From Limisphaerales bacterium (GTDB lineage Bacteria; Verrucomicrobiota; Verrucomicrobiia; Limisphaerales; UBA11358): a stretch of DNA of 36,273 nucleotides. This document shows positions 1 to 8,006 of this stretch, in pieces. The notes beneath the pieces are model-generated. The model did no database searches. It was not told the origin of the DNA and saw only the letters and a program-made list of their open reading frames with translations. Made by a program: the position numbers and the translations under genes. The stretch spans positions 17,480 through 53,752 of the forward strand of contig PMOA01000103.1 in assembly GCA_003161635.1 (NCBI GenBank), given 5' to 3'. The number at the start of each line of letters is the position of its first letter. Position 1 is the stretch's first letter.

Positions 1-65
1 ACCACCAGCAGTTCGATCAGGGTAAAGCCGTTTCGCTTGGTGGGGTTTGCCGTCGTCTTTTTCAT
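1..65 (-). CDS. Prepilin-like protein, N-terminal fragment (cut by window edge)
   Basis: Only the first 21 codons are in the window. They read MKKTTANPTKRNGFTLIELL followed by V: a short basic leader, then the G/FTLIELLV prepilin peptidase cleavage and methylation signature. The product should be cleaved after the Gly and anchored in the inner membrane as a type IV pilin or type II secretion pseudopilin-like protein. In Verrucomicrobia and Planctomycetes this leader is common on the large DUF1559-type family, but the body of the protein lies outside the window, so the subfamily cannot be told. It is the last visible gene of the minus-strand run that starts with the sigma factor at 3365. Confidence 0.85.
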   Translation of the reverse strand, partial: MKKTTANPTKRNGFTLIELLV

Positions 66-78
66 TTTTTTGTGTTTG

Positions 79-213
79 TTAAATATAGCCCGAATGTGAA
101 TGAAAATCTACTTCCACGATTTCTTTTTCGGCCTTGAACTTGAGCGGGTCACTCGGCAGGTTCAAGCCAGGAGCAACGGCGCCGGTTCGCAGAATCATTT
201 CACGGCGGTTCAT
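79..213 (-). CDS. Small 44-residue ORF with twin-arginine-like leader; possible gene remnant
   Basis: An ATG at 213 opens a 44-codon frame beginning MNRREMILRTGAVAPGLNLP and ending in TAA at 79. The start resembles the Tat leaders (N-R-R-E/D) common on exported oxidoreductases and isomerases in this phylum, but a proline-rich stretch interrupts the hydrophobic core. The remaining 24 residues are charged and match no domain I know. It sits 26 bases after the VOC gene and 13 bases before the prepilin-like gene, so it would be co-transcribed. It may be a real small protein or the stump of a deleted Tat-exported enzyme; I lean towards a stump. Confidence 0.4.
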   Translation of the reverse strand: MNRREMILRTGAVAPGLNLPSDPLKFKAEKEIVEVDFHSHSGYI

Positions 214-239
214 AAGGTTGATAACATAAGGTGGGGGTT

Positions 240-1187
240 TCAGTTTTTGGGTTGCGACGACGGATGAGGCGGTGGCGCCGTGGAAGGTGGTGCGGGAATT
301 CCATTTACAGTCTGCGGTTCCATCAATTCAACGCGCGTGCCGTCCGGGTCATAAACGTTCAACTGCCGTTTGCGGTTGACGCCGGTTTGGATTTCCAGCG
401 ACTTCGTGTAACCGATGCGCGCGGCGCGCTGTTCCAGAATGGCCCTGGCCTTTTCGATGTCCGGGGCTGCGAGGCAAAAGTGATGTTGCTTGCCGCGTTT
501 GTCCGCGTCGGGCAGTTCGGAATAAAGCATGAATTCAAAAAAACCTTTCCCGTCGGGAATCTGCTCGTGAACCCAGCTCAACACGGCGGGATTTTTAGTG
601 CCGCGCCAGGTTTCATGAAAGCCGAGAATGCCCTCGTAAAACTTTTTCGCCGCCTCCAGATCGCCCACCAAAATTCCCATATGCGGCATATTTGTGGAAA
701 TGCGCGTGTCCGGCAGGAATTTCCCCTGGTTGAGCATCGTCCAGCCGTCGGGCGCGTATTGGACAATTTCCACGGTGTGTCCGTCCGGATCTTTGATGAA
801 ATAATTCAGGTTGCCGATTTTTCCCTTGCCGGCTTTGTCCGGCACAGGCACGCCGTGAGCGGCAAGATAATCACGCATTCCAATCGCATCGTCGGTTTCG
901 ACCGCGACGTGATACAATCGGTCAGTGTTGGTTGCCGGCTCGGGAAAAAGTTCGATGGACTGCCGGTCGTTTATTTTTATCCACGTCAGATGCAGGGTGC
1001 CATCCTTGTTCGTCAACGAGTAAGGTTCGTCGAACCCGAGGAAATCCTTGTAGAACGCGCGCGACTTGTCCAAGTCATGCACATACAAGGCAATATGCGA
1101 AAGTCCGATGATGTGCGGACGCTTTGGTTCATCCGCCGCCAACAACGACAGCGAAGCAAAGAGCGTGGCAACAAATGCGAGTTTCAT
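240..1187 (-). CDS. Exported VOC (glyoxalase/bleomycin-resistance fold) protein with two domains
   Basis: The product has 315 residues. Residues 1-18 look like a signal peptide (MKLAFVATLFASLSLLAA), implying a periplasmic protein. Two vicinal-oxygen-chelate modules follow, the first around residues 28-145 (HIALYVHDLDKSRAFYKDFL) and the second around 167-295 (HMGILVGDLEAAKKFY). Each ends with a D-P-D-G-x-x-V-E-type strand (DPDGHTVEIV, DPDGTRVELM), the usual position of a metal-ligand glutamate. A proline-rich tail of about 18 residues ends the protein. The substrate cannot be told: the family includes lyases, dioxygenases and binding proteins. The gene begins 10 bases after the FecR-LamG gene and should be the third gene of the sigma operon. 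Confidence 0.85.
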   Translation of the reverse strand: MKLAFVATLFASLSLLAADEPKRPHIIGLSHIALYVHDLDKSRAFYKDFLGFDEPYSLTNKDGTLHLTWIKINDRQSIELFPEPATNTDRLYHVAVETDDAIGMRDYLAAHGVPVPDKAGKGKIGNLNYFIKDPDGHTVEIVQYAPDGWTMLNQGKFLPDTRISTNMPHMGILVGDLEAAKKFYEGILGFHETWRGTKNPAVLSWVHEQIPDGKGFFEFMLYSELPDADKRGKQHHFCLAAPDIEKARAILEQRAARIGYTKSLEIQTGVNRKRQLNVYDPDGTRVELMEPQTVNGIPAPPSTAPPPHPSSQPKN

Positions 1188-1197
1188 TTTCTGAATT

Positions 1198-2826
1198 TTA
1201 TTTTTTTGCGGCCGCCAGTTCGGATTGCGGCAGTTGATTGTCTTTCATCAATTGCACGATTTCCAGCGGCTCAAGCGCGCGGTCGGCGATGAACAACTCA
1301 TCCATCTCGCCGCGGAAACGTTCCTGTCGCACGCCGTCAATGCCGAGACGGCAACCGAGCCAGACAGTGCCGCTGGTGGCGCCGCTCAATTTTGAAAAAA
1401 TTTCACTGCCCGGCGGTGAAGACTTGCCTTCGCCTTCAAACCGACCATCCACATATTGCTTCACTTCCACAAAACTTTTCGCGTCTTCGCCAGGAATCAA
1501 AACGACACTGATGTGATGCCAGCGTCCATCGCGCAACGGCGTTGACCCGAGCGCAAAGCCGCCGCCGTAATCCGTCCGCAAAACACCGACCGTTCCTTCA
1601 TTTGGATTTCGGTTCCAGCCGATGTGAATGGGATGTGAGTTAAAATATTTGCTGTTCATGCCCCACGCGACCATCGCATAAGCATTGGAGAGGTTTGCGT
1701 CTTTCGGCACTTTCACCCAGAACACCACCGTATGCGGCGAAGTTCCGGAGATGTCGGGAAACGCGGCTTTGGCAAACAAACGGCCGTCAAATTGCAGCGC
1801 GTTTCCCCAGCGTCCCGGTCCGTGCGCGGTGGCAAATTCCGAGGACGAAATATTTTCCAGTTGCGCATTGGCCGCATCAAACGGCTCGCCGGAAGCATCG
1901 GCTTTGAAAATAGATCCATCGGCTTCGTTGAACGACCAATGCATGTAATCCGTCGGTGGAATGAAATGGTCGAGCGACACAGATTGGGTGAACCGTGCAA
2001 ATTTCTGTTCGCTATTATTGATGCTGGAAACGCCGGAAGCCGCAAAACGCCGGGATTCCTTCTCGTGCAGCACGATGGGTTGTTGATCGGCACCGGTGTT
2101 GGGCTGCGCCTCGACTTCGCCCTTGAGCACAAGCACCTCGGTGGCCGCTCCGATGGCGTCGGCAAACATCGTGAACTCGGTGCCGAGGTCAACGACTTCA
2201 ACCTTCGGATTGGAAATGCTGAAACCTATCGCCTCCGGCGGGACGCTCGCCTTGAGCGTGCCGCGATTCAAAGTCGCCGCCCACGCCGATTTCACATCCA
2301 GTGACACCGGCCCTTGCAAGACGATTTGCGCGCCGGAATCAAATGTGATTTCGGCAAAACCTTTTGCCAGTTCAAGTTTTTGTCCCTTGCGCAGACGACC
2401 GCCGGGCTGCACCGATGAACTATTGTCAACCCATTGACATTCTTTCGAGCCGGTCAGGTGAGCAACAAATTCATTAACCGGAGCTGCGGCGGAAATTATA
2501 TTTTGCTTCGGCCATTCAATCCAAGACACCAGTGCGATTGACGCGGCGGCGGCCAGCGCGCCGAATTTCCACCATTTCCACCACCATCCGACATGAATAA
2601 TTTTCGCGAACGACACGGCGGCATCCGGCTCTTCCGTTTGCATTTCACCCGCGTAACTGAACAGACTGGCGGAAAGTCCCATGGCGCGGACGTAAAACTG
2701 CCGCGCTGCCTCCGAAGTGGCGAGCCAGTGCGACAGGTGCGCCTTTTGCGTCTCGTTGAGCGTTCCTTCAACGAGCGCGTTGCAAAGTTCGTTCAACTCC
2801 AAAATATCCTTGTCCGCAAGATTCAT
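1198..2826 (-). CDS. FecR-domain membrane protein with C-terminal LamG-like domain (probable anti-sigma factor)
   Basis: The product has 542 residues. The cytoplasmic N-terminus (1-85) is helical and resembles anti-sigma FecR proteins of Planctomycetes and Verrucomicrobia. One membrane helix lies at about 87-103. A FecR-type beta domain follows at about 135-260, with hallmarks such as FAEITFDSGAQIVLQGP and VVDLGTEFTM. A concanavalin A/LamG-like domain covers about 315-525 (HWSFNEADGS, GNALQFDGR). The start at ATG 2826 is chosen because it overlaps the sigma stop codon as ATGA, a translational-coupling signature; a longer frame to 2862 would run into the sigma gene. Membership of the FecR family and the pairing support an anti-sigma or surface-signalling role. 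The carbohydrate-binding role of the LamG domain is inference. Confidence 0.88.
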   Translation of the reverse strand: MNLADKDILELNELCNALVEGTLNETQKAHLSHWLATSEAARQFYVRAMGLSASLFSYAGEMQTEEPDAAVSFAKIIHVGWWWKWWKFGALAAAASIALVSWIEWPKQNIISAAAPVNEFVAHLTGSKECQWVDNSSSVQPGGRLRKGQKLELAKGFAEITFDSGAQIVLQGPVSLDVKSAWAATLNRGTLKASVPPEAIGFSISNPKVEVVDLGTEFTMFADAIGAATEVLVLKGEVEAQPNTGADQQPIVLHEKESRRFAASGVSSINNSEQKFARFTQSVSLDHFIPPTDYMHWSFNEADGSIFKADASGEPFDAANAQLENISSSEFATAHGPGRWGNALQFDGRLFAKAAFPDISGTSPHTVVFWVKVPKDANLSNAYAMVAWGMNSKYFNSHPIHIGWNRNPNEGTVGVLRTDYGGGFALGSTPLRDGRWHHISVVLIPGEDAKSFVEVKQYVDGRFEGEGKSSPPGSEIFSKLSGATSGTVWLGCRLGIDGVRQERFRGEMDELFIADRALEPLEIVQLMKDNQLPQSELAAAKK

Positions 2827-3365
2827 GTCGCACCTCTGCCGGCCAGTTCGTTGCTCACACAATCCAAAAGGAATTTTCGCAATCGCGCGAGCGCCTTGTA
2901 AGCGGTCTGCAACGTGCGCCCGGACCGCCGCGCCGCTTCTTCAACGCCGCTGCCCGGCTCGTAGCGCGTCAGCACGAGTTCGCGGTCGCGCGGATGAAGT
3001 TTTTGCAGGCAATTTCCCAATGCCTCGTGACGGCTGTCGAGTTCGCTCGTCATCGTGCTCGCGGTTTGGGCCACCGCATCCACAATCTCCTGATTGAAGA
3101 CGACCTTGGAACGCGCAAATTTCTGCCGCGAATAACGGATGCGCCAGTAGGCGATCTGACACGCCCAAGCCACAAAATCGGTGCCATCCTCGAACTCGTT
3201 GAATTTTTCGCAGATCACGAGACTGGTCTCCTGCAACAAATCCTCGGCGTCGTAGCGGTTGGGCACGAGCGCATAGATGTAACCAAAAATCTGCCGTTGA
3301 TGCCGCGTGATCAGCATCATCAGCCGCTTGCGGCTCTCGGTTTCGTTTTGCGAATCGTTTTTCAT
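2823..3365 (-). CDS. ECF RNA polymerase sigma factor, Rhodopirellula/Verrucomicrobium family
   Basis: The product has 180 residues, the normal size for an ECF sigma factor. Region 2 spans about 20-90 and includes NRYDAEDLLQETSLVICEKF and the promoter-melting segment DFVAWACQIAYWRIRYSRQ. Region 4 spans about 120-170 with a helix-turn-helix (LHPRDRELVLTRYEPGSG, then TLQTAYKALARLRKFL). The layout matches the sigma-70 subfamily described for Rhodopirellula and Verrucomicrobium, which typically lies next to FecR/LamG proteins as here. The gene overlaps its downstream partner by 4 bases. A promoter-like element at 3437-3469, shared with five other transcription units in the window, precedes it. Its target promoters are unknown; one candidate is that same element. 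Confidence 0.93.
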   Translation of the reverse strand: MKNDSQNETESRKRLMMLITRHQRQIFGYIYALVPNRYDAEDLLQETSLVICEKFNEFEDGTDFVAWACQIAYWRIRYSRQKFARSKVVFNQEIVDAVAQTASTMTSELDSRHEALGNCLQKLHPRDRELVLTRYEPGSGVEEAARRSGRTLQTAYKALARLRKFLLDCVSNELAGRGAT

Positions 3366-3436
3366 TCAACCCGCGGCCGCTTTCAAAATCGTCAAATGCC
3401 CAATTAATCGCGGCAGCGATTTTACTATATCCAAAG

Positions 3437-3469
3437 AGTAATAGCACAGCCACCTGCCATTTAGGACAC
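3437..3469 (-). promoter_or_regulatory. Shared promoter-like element, copy A (upstream of sigma operon)
   Basis: Read on the minus strand: GTGTCC (3469-3464), an 18-base spacer beginning TAAAT, then GCTATT (3445-3440) followed by ACTCT. It matches the consensus of the five other copies; this is the only one with an 18-base spacer. It lies 74 bases upstream of the sigma start codon and points towards it. Its promoter nature is inferred from the spacing, orientation and position. Confidence 0.7.
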
Positions 3470-3489
3470 CGAAAATTGACCGGCAGAAT

Positions 3490-4503
3490 CTAACTGGATT
3501 TTTCCACCAGCCAGATGTTGCGGAACCGAAGCGGCATTCCGTGCTCCTGCAACATGAGCGGGCCGGTGGGCGCTTCGCCCAGACGGCTCGCCGCGCCGTG
3601 CGGCAGATCGAGTTCTTGATTGTCGTAAATTTTCACGCCGTTGAGCAGCACAGTCGCGTGGGCGCTCGCAATTTTTTTGCCGTTGGCATCGAAGCGCGGC
3701 GCGCGGAAATCAATATCGAAGGTTTGCCAGTCGCGCGGCGGGAAACTGGGGCGTATGCGCGGCTCGACTTTATCTGTGCAGTTGTCGAAGCCACCGTTCG
3801 GAGTACCGTCGAGGCGACCATAGGTTTCGTTGATGTTCGCCTCGTAACGGTCTTGCAGAAAAACGCCGCTGTTGCTTGGCAGGCCGAGCGTGCGGAATTC
3901 GACATGGACGTGGCAGTCGCCGAATTTCTGGTGGGTGATGATGCAGTCGCTGCCCGGCACGACTTCGACCACGCCGCCGTTCACCAGTTTCCATTTCGCC
4001 GGGCCGTCTTCCGTCAGCCAGTCTTTTCCGGCCTTCTTTGCCCAAGCGTCGAGATTTTTTCCGTCAAAGAGAACGATTGCGCCTTTCGGAGGCTTTGCTC
4101 CTTGGGTTGGTGAAACGCGCTTGATGTGCTGCAAGTCAAAATTTTTATCGCCTTTGCTGCCGTTGAAATGCGAATTCTTGATCGTGCCAGTCCAGCCATC
4201 GCCGCTAAACGCAATTATGTTACTGGATGACACGCCTTGCAGAACGGCGACGACATTGCTTTCCGTGTCGAAAGCCGACAGCAGGTTCGCCTGATATTTC
4301 CCACCGGTCGCCGGGAAAACCTGGGCGACCACGCCGCCTTTGCCCTGCCAGTCGCCCATCAACGGATCGGCCTTGACCGGAATAAAATTGGCCGGCTTCT
4401 CGACTTTTCTGCCGTTGTTTTCCGGCGCGGTTTGCGGCGTGTCAGCGCCGAGCAGCGGGAACGCGATGATGCAGAGCAATGCGATGAGTTTTGTTTTTTT
4501 CAT
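3490..4503 (-). CDS. Exported DUF1080 protein (3-keto-disaccharide hydrolase family)
   Basis: The product has 337 residues with a signal peptide at about 1-20 (MKKTKLIALLCIIAFPLLGA). Residues about 45-130 form a small beta-rich region. The DUF1080 domain (Pfam PF06439, concanavalin-like fold) covers about 140-335, with the typical GAIVLFDGKNLDAW opening, SNSGVFLQDRYE core and GPLMLQEHGMPLRFRNIWL close. Family members are reported to hydrolyse 3-keto-disaccharides. The gene is last in the five-gene operon from 9026, 24 bases after the transporter gene. With two sugar-isomerase-like proteins and a transporter upstream, a role in periplasmic sugar or keto-glycoside breakdown is likely; the exact substrate is not visible. 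Confidence 0.9.
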   Translation of the reverse strand: MKKTKLIALLCIIAFPLLGADTPQTAPENNGRKVEKPANFIPVKADPLMGDWQGKGGVVAQVFPATGGKYQANLLSAFDTESNVVAVLQGVSSSNIIAFSGDGWTGTIKNSHFNGSKGDKNFDLQHIKRVSPTQGAKPPKGAIVLFDGKNLDAWAKKAGKDWLTEDGPAKWKLVNGGVVEVVPGSDCIITHQKFGDCHVHVEFRTLGLPSNSGVFLQDRYEANINETYGRLDGTPNGGFDNCTDKVEPRIRPSFPPRDWQTFDIDFRAPRFDANGKKIASAHATVLLNGVKIYDNQELDLPHGAASRLGEAPTGPLMLQEHGMPLRFRNIWLVEKSS

Positions 4504-4527
4504 AAAATGGTTTTGCAGATTTTGTTT

Positions 4528-5877
4528 TTATTCCGGCAGTGGTTTGTCTTTGGTTTCCGGCAGAAACGGCAGCACGAGAATTCCCAGCAGCAGGACGAGG
4601 CTCACCCACATTCCGGCGGTGCGGAAACCTTCGATGTTGCCGCCGAGACTTTTCGTGATTCTGCCGATGGTGAACGGCGCGGTCGCCGCGACGAGCCGCC
4701 CGAAGTTGTAACAAAAACTCGTGCCGGTGCTGCGCAGGCTCATCGGGAAAAGTTCCGGCAGATAAATGGCATAGACGCCAAACACGGAATACTGGCCGAA
4801 GCCCATGATTGGAAGCATCCAGTAAATCTGGTCAATCTCGCGGAGATAGCGGAAAACCAGTTGCGTGCAAAAAAATGAAAGCAGCAGCGCGAGAACGAAA
4901 GCCGGACGGCGGCCTTTGACTTGCGCGAATTTTGAGAGCGTCAACATTCCAAAAAATCCGCCGATGTTTTGCAGCAGCAGGCCGAGCGAACTCCAGTAGG
5001 CTTTTTTGCTCGCCAGCGCGGCGGGAGATAAATTGTCGCCGGCGAGATGGGTTTCAATAATTGAGCGGACAATTTTCGGATGAAAATTTCCGATGCCCCA
5101 AAGCCCGACGATTCCCGCGCTGCAAAGGATGAGTCCGAGCCAGGCGTGCTTCGACCACGTCGGATGTTTTAGCAAACTGAAGTAAGAGCCGAACTTCACG
5201 CCGGTTTTCGCGCCCTCGGCCCTGGCTTTCACCCATTTTTCAGGTTCTTTGAGCCGCGCCAAAATGAAAACGCAGAGAAATGCGGGGACGGCGCCGGCCA
5301 GAAACATCGCCTGCCATGCCTTGAGGCCGAAGGGCAGAAAATTTTTCGCGGCCAGAAGCCCGATGCCCATGCCGATCAGACCGGCGGTGATGTTGCCCCA
5401 ACTGGAAAGCGATTGAAGAAGTCCCAGCGCCGGCGCGCGACTTTTTTCCGGGACGGAATCAGCCACCAGCGCGACGGACAAACCAAAAACGCCACCCACG
5501 CCGAGGCCGGTGAAAAAAACGCACGCGCAGAAACCAAAATAACTCGTGGCAAAAGAACTCAAGCCGGTGCAAACGGAATAAATCAAAAGCGAAACGGTCA
5601 AAATGCGCGCGCGGCCAAAGCGGTCGCCCAGCGAACCAAAGATAAGACCGCCAATCGCCCAGCCGGTGAGAAAAAACGATGTGGTGTAAGCCGCGAGTTC
5701 AATCGCCTTGGATTTGTCGCCAAGCAAGTCTTCAACCGCGCCGTCGCGCGAGAGGTTGAAAATCTGCTGGTCAAGACAGTCGAAAAGCCACGCCAGAGAC
5801 GCGACGATAAAAACGCTCCAGTGATAGCGGTTGAGAGAACGCCACCACGGTTGCGGGTTGGAGGTTGTTGAACTCAA
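4528..5877 (-). CDS. MFS transporter, probably for a sugar or organic acid
   Basis: The product has 449 residues with about twelve hydrophobic segments. The inter-helix motif GSLGDRFGRARIL between helices 2 and 3 is the major facilitator signature, and a related PELFPMSLRSTGTSFCYNFGR motif sits near residues 375-395. No ATG suits the N-terminus. The start used here is a TTG at 5877 that overlaps the stop codon of the upstream thioredoxin-like gene, giving MSSTTSNPQPWWRSLNRYHW. Overlap with its upstream neighbour and a 24-base gap to the DUF1080 gene place it inside the operon. Uptake of a product released by the exported enzymes of the operon is a reasonable inference. The substrate is not predictable from the sequence. 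Confidence 0.87.
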   Translation of the reverse strand: MSSTTSNPQPWWRSLNRYHWSVFIVASLAWLFDCLDQQIFNLSRDGAVEDLLGDKSKAIELAAYTTSFFLTGWAIGGLIFGSLGDRFGRARILTVSLLIYSVCTGLSSFATSYFGFCACVFFTGLGVGGVFGLSVALVADSVPEKSRAPALGLLQSLSSWGNITAGLIGMGIGLLAAKNFLPFGLKAWQAMFLAGAVPAFLCVFILARLKEPEKWVKARAEGAKTGVKFGSYFSLLKHPTWSKHAWLGLILCSAGIVGLWGIGNFHPKIVRSIIETHLAGDNLSPAALASKKAYWSSLGLLLQNIGGFFGMLTLSKFAQVKGRRPAFVLALLLSFFCTQLVFRYLREIDQIYWMLPIMGFGQYSVFGVYAIYLPELFPMSLRSTGTSFCYNFGRLVAATAPFTIGRITKSLGGNIEGFRTAGMWVSLVLLLGILVLPFLPETKDKPLPE

Positions 5878-7088
5878 TTTGTTGTGGGGCTGTAATAAGC
5901 CCCGAGTTGATCCACAAGTTTTGCCGAAAGGCCGGCGGCATCAATTTGATTCGCGCGGCGATAAATTATTTTGCCGCCGGGCGCGACGACAATCGTGTAA
6001 GGCACAGGACCGGGCGATGCGGGATCAAGCGCCTGCATCAAGGCATCGAGGTTCGCGCCGGTGAAAAGATAGTTGTTCGTGCGCCGGCCTTCCATTTTGA
6101 GCGAACGCTGCACGCGGTTCGGGACGGTGGCGTGTTGCTTTTCCAAAAATTGTTTCACCTTCGCCTCGTCCTTCGGATCGTCCACGCTGATGGTGATGAC
6201 CTCGAAGTCGCGGTTGGCGAACCGGTGGGAAATGGAAACGAGTCCGGGAAATTCCTGAATGCACGGCACGCACCAGGTCGCCCAGACGTTGATGAGCCGC
6301 AATTTTTTTGTGTTGTTGCGAACCAATGCGGCGACGTTCGTGGCGTCAATTGATTCCAGCACCACCGGCGCGCCATACATCTTCTCGTCAATTTGAATCA
6401 GCTTGACTTTGTTCTCGATCCACTTGGTGGAGCAGCCAAATGGCTTGGTGACTTCCGTCGTTACCGATTTTCCTGCTAGCAATTCTTCAACCGCATTGCG
6501 CGCGTCGGTCGAGTGAACCGTGTTGGTTTCGGCAAAACGCGAATCGTCAAAGCGCCCCAGGTAACGCAGCTTGCGGTCGCGGTCGAAAAGAAAAATGTGC
6601 GGCGTGCAGAGGCAGCCGTAAGCCTTCGCCGTGGTTTGCGTGTCGCCGTCGTAAAGATAGGGAAACGTGAAGCCTTGTTCTTTCGCGTAGAGCTTCATGT
6701 CTTCGTAGCTGTCGCCGTATTTGGTGTAACCGAGTTCGCCGATGGCCATGGCGTCGGGATTGTTCGGACAGATCGCCACCACGGCCAGGCCGCGCGATTT
6801 CATTTCGGCGGCGAGCGGCAGCAGCCGTGTTTCCGTCGCGTGTGAATACGGACAATGGTCCGACAGGAAAGCGACCATCAACACCGGTGCGTCCTTGAAG
6901 TCGGCGAGCGTGTAAACTTTTCCGTCCACGCCTTTGAGGGAAAAATCCGGCGCGGTGTCGCCGATTTTCAAGTGGTGCGCGTCCGGCGGCAATTCGCTTT
7001 CGAGATCAACCCCTTTTTGGGCAAACAGCGGCGCGCAAACGAATGCGAGCAACGCCGTCAAAACCAGCCGCGGCAGTGAATGTTTCAT
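5874..7088 (-). CDS. Exported double-thioredoxin-fold protein (redoxin plus TlpA-like)
   Basis: The product has 404 residues when started at ATG 7088; a TTG five codons upstream (7103) is the alternative. A signal peptide covers about 1-24. The first domain, about 35-200, is an AhpC/TSA-like redoxin (IGDTAPDFSLKGVDG) with SDHCPYS in place of a CxxC centre and a second Cys pair near CLC, so a peroxiredoxin-like or degenerate centre is likely. The second domain, about 245-395, is TlpA-like with the classic WATWCVPC motif. Fusions of this kind act in periplasmic thiol redox. Here the gene is fourth-last in a sugar operon, 23 bases after a TIM-barrel gene and overlapping the MFS gene. Its link to sugar catabolism is unclear. 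Confidence 0.85.
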   Translation of the reverse strand: MKHSLPRLVLTALLAFVCAPLFAQKGVDLESELPPDAHHLKIGDTAPDFSLKGVDGKVYTLADFKDAPVLMVAFLSDHCPYSHATETRLLPLAAEMKSRGLAVVAICPNNPDAMAIGELGYTKYGDSYEDMKLYAKEQGFTFPYLYDGDTQTTAKAYGCLCTPHIFLFDRDRKLRYLGRFDDSRFAETNTVHSTDARNAVEELLAGKSVTTEVTKPFGCSTKWIENKVKLIQIDEKMYGAPVVLESIDATNVAALVRNNTKKLRLINVWATWCVPCIQEFPGLVSISHRFANRDFEVITISVDDPKDEAKVKQFLEKQHATVPNRVQRSLKMEGRRTNNYLFTGANLDALMQALDPASPGPVPYTIVVAPGGKIIYRRANQIDAAGLSAKLVDQLGAYYSPTTN

Positions 7089-7111
7089 GGGAACGGTTTT
7101 CAAGATTTATA

Positions 7112-7999
7112 TCAGGCTGCCATTCCCGCGAGCATGCCGCGCACATAGCCGACCGATTCGGCAAGTCCGGGCACCCGGTTGTCTTCCTTTTTTTCGTATT
7201 CAAACTCGGCCTGGCAGGAATACTTGACCTCCAATAGCGCGGCAATTATGGACCGGAAATCCAGCAAGCCATGACCGACGACCGCCGGTTGCGGATCCTT
7301 CATGCCACCACCGGTCGCCATCGTATCCCTCAGATGCACTTCATAAAGGCGTTCGCGGCACTGACGAATTGTCCGGGCCGGGTTTTCGCCGGCGCGGAAA
7401 CCATGGGCCACGTCGAGGCAAAGGCCGATGCGCCGGTCATACGGTTGCACGGCCTTCCAAACATCCATGCCGGTCGCGAGTTCTTGGGTCGGCCCGTGAT
7501 TGTGGATTGCCACCTTGAGATCGTATTCCTTGACCAGTTTGTCGACCAGCGGCAGGGAGTCGGTTTGCTTTAACCAGCCGCAAAACGTCGTGAGTCCGGC
7601 CGCGCGCACATTGTCGAGTGCTTTGCGAACGACGGCCTCGTCGTTCGGCAGTTCAATCATCCCGGTGCTGGTCACCATGATCCCGGCGTCGCTGAATTTC
7701 TGGACGACAGCTTTGCATTCGTCGGGCGTGCCGTCCGCCCACGGCGCATGGGACTTGTAAAGCGAAACCCCGGTGATCTCCACCTGTTTGAGCACCTCGA
7801 TCACGCCCTCGACTGGCAGTTTGGCGAGCGAATAGGACGCGACGCCGAGCTTCAATGCGGGCGCGCGACCTGCTTTCTTGACGGATGAATTGGTTTCCGC
7901 CGCCGTGACGGATGGAACTCCGATCAAAGGAAGGCTCAAGGCGGTGAGAGCCGCAACCTTCAAGGCTTCCCGACGGTTCAAAGTGTTTTTCCCTGTCAT
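7112..7999 (-). CDS. Tat-exported sugar phosphate isomerase/epimerase-like TIM barrel (PF01261)
   Basis: The product has 295 residues from ATG 7999. An upstream ATG at 8023 would overlap the previous gene and add eight residues. The leader carries a twin-arginine motif (NRREALKVAALTALSLPLIG) and the mature part begins near residue 35. The rest is a xylose-isomerase-like TIM barrel with likely metal ligands in the VAIHNHGPTQE, LCLDVAHGF, YEVHLRDT and CQAEFEYEKK segments. Family members include isomerases, epimerases and keto-glycoside-cleaving enzymes; the export signal argues against a sugar-phosphate substrate. It is the second gene of the operon and a distant paralog of the 8007-9026 gene. 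Confidence 0.87.
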   Translation of the reverse strand: MTGKNTLNRREALKVAALTALSLPLIGVPSVTAAETNSSVKKAGRAPALKLGVASYSLAKLPVEGVIEVLKQVEITGVSLYKSHAPWADGTPDECKAVVQKFSDAGIMVTSTGMIELPNDEAVVRKALDNVRAAGLTTFCGWLKQTDSLPLVDKLVKEYDLKVAIHNHGPTQELATGMDVWKAVQPYDRRIGLCLDVAHGFRAGENPARTIRQCRERLYEVHLRDTMATGGGMKDPQPAVVGHGLLDFRSIIAALLEVKYSCQAEFEYEKKEDNRVPGLAESVGYVRGMLAGMAA

Positions 8000-8006
8000 G
8001 CCGGGT

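Noticed and set aside
7232-7254. AATAGC ... AATTATGGACC, resembling the shared promoter element
   Set aside because: It lies inside the TIM-barrel gene, the spacing is too short and the TGTCC block does not match.
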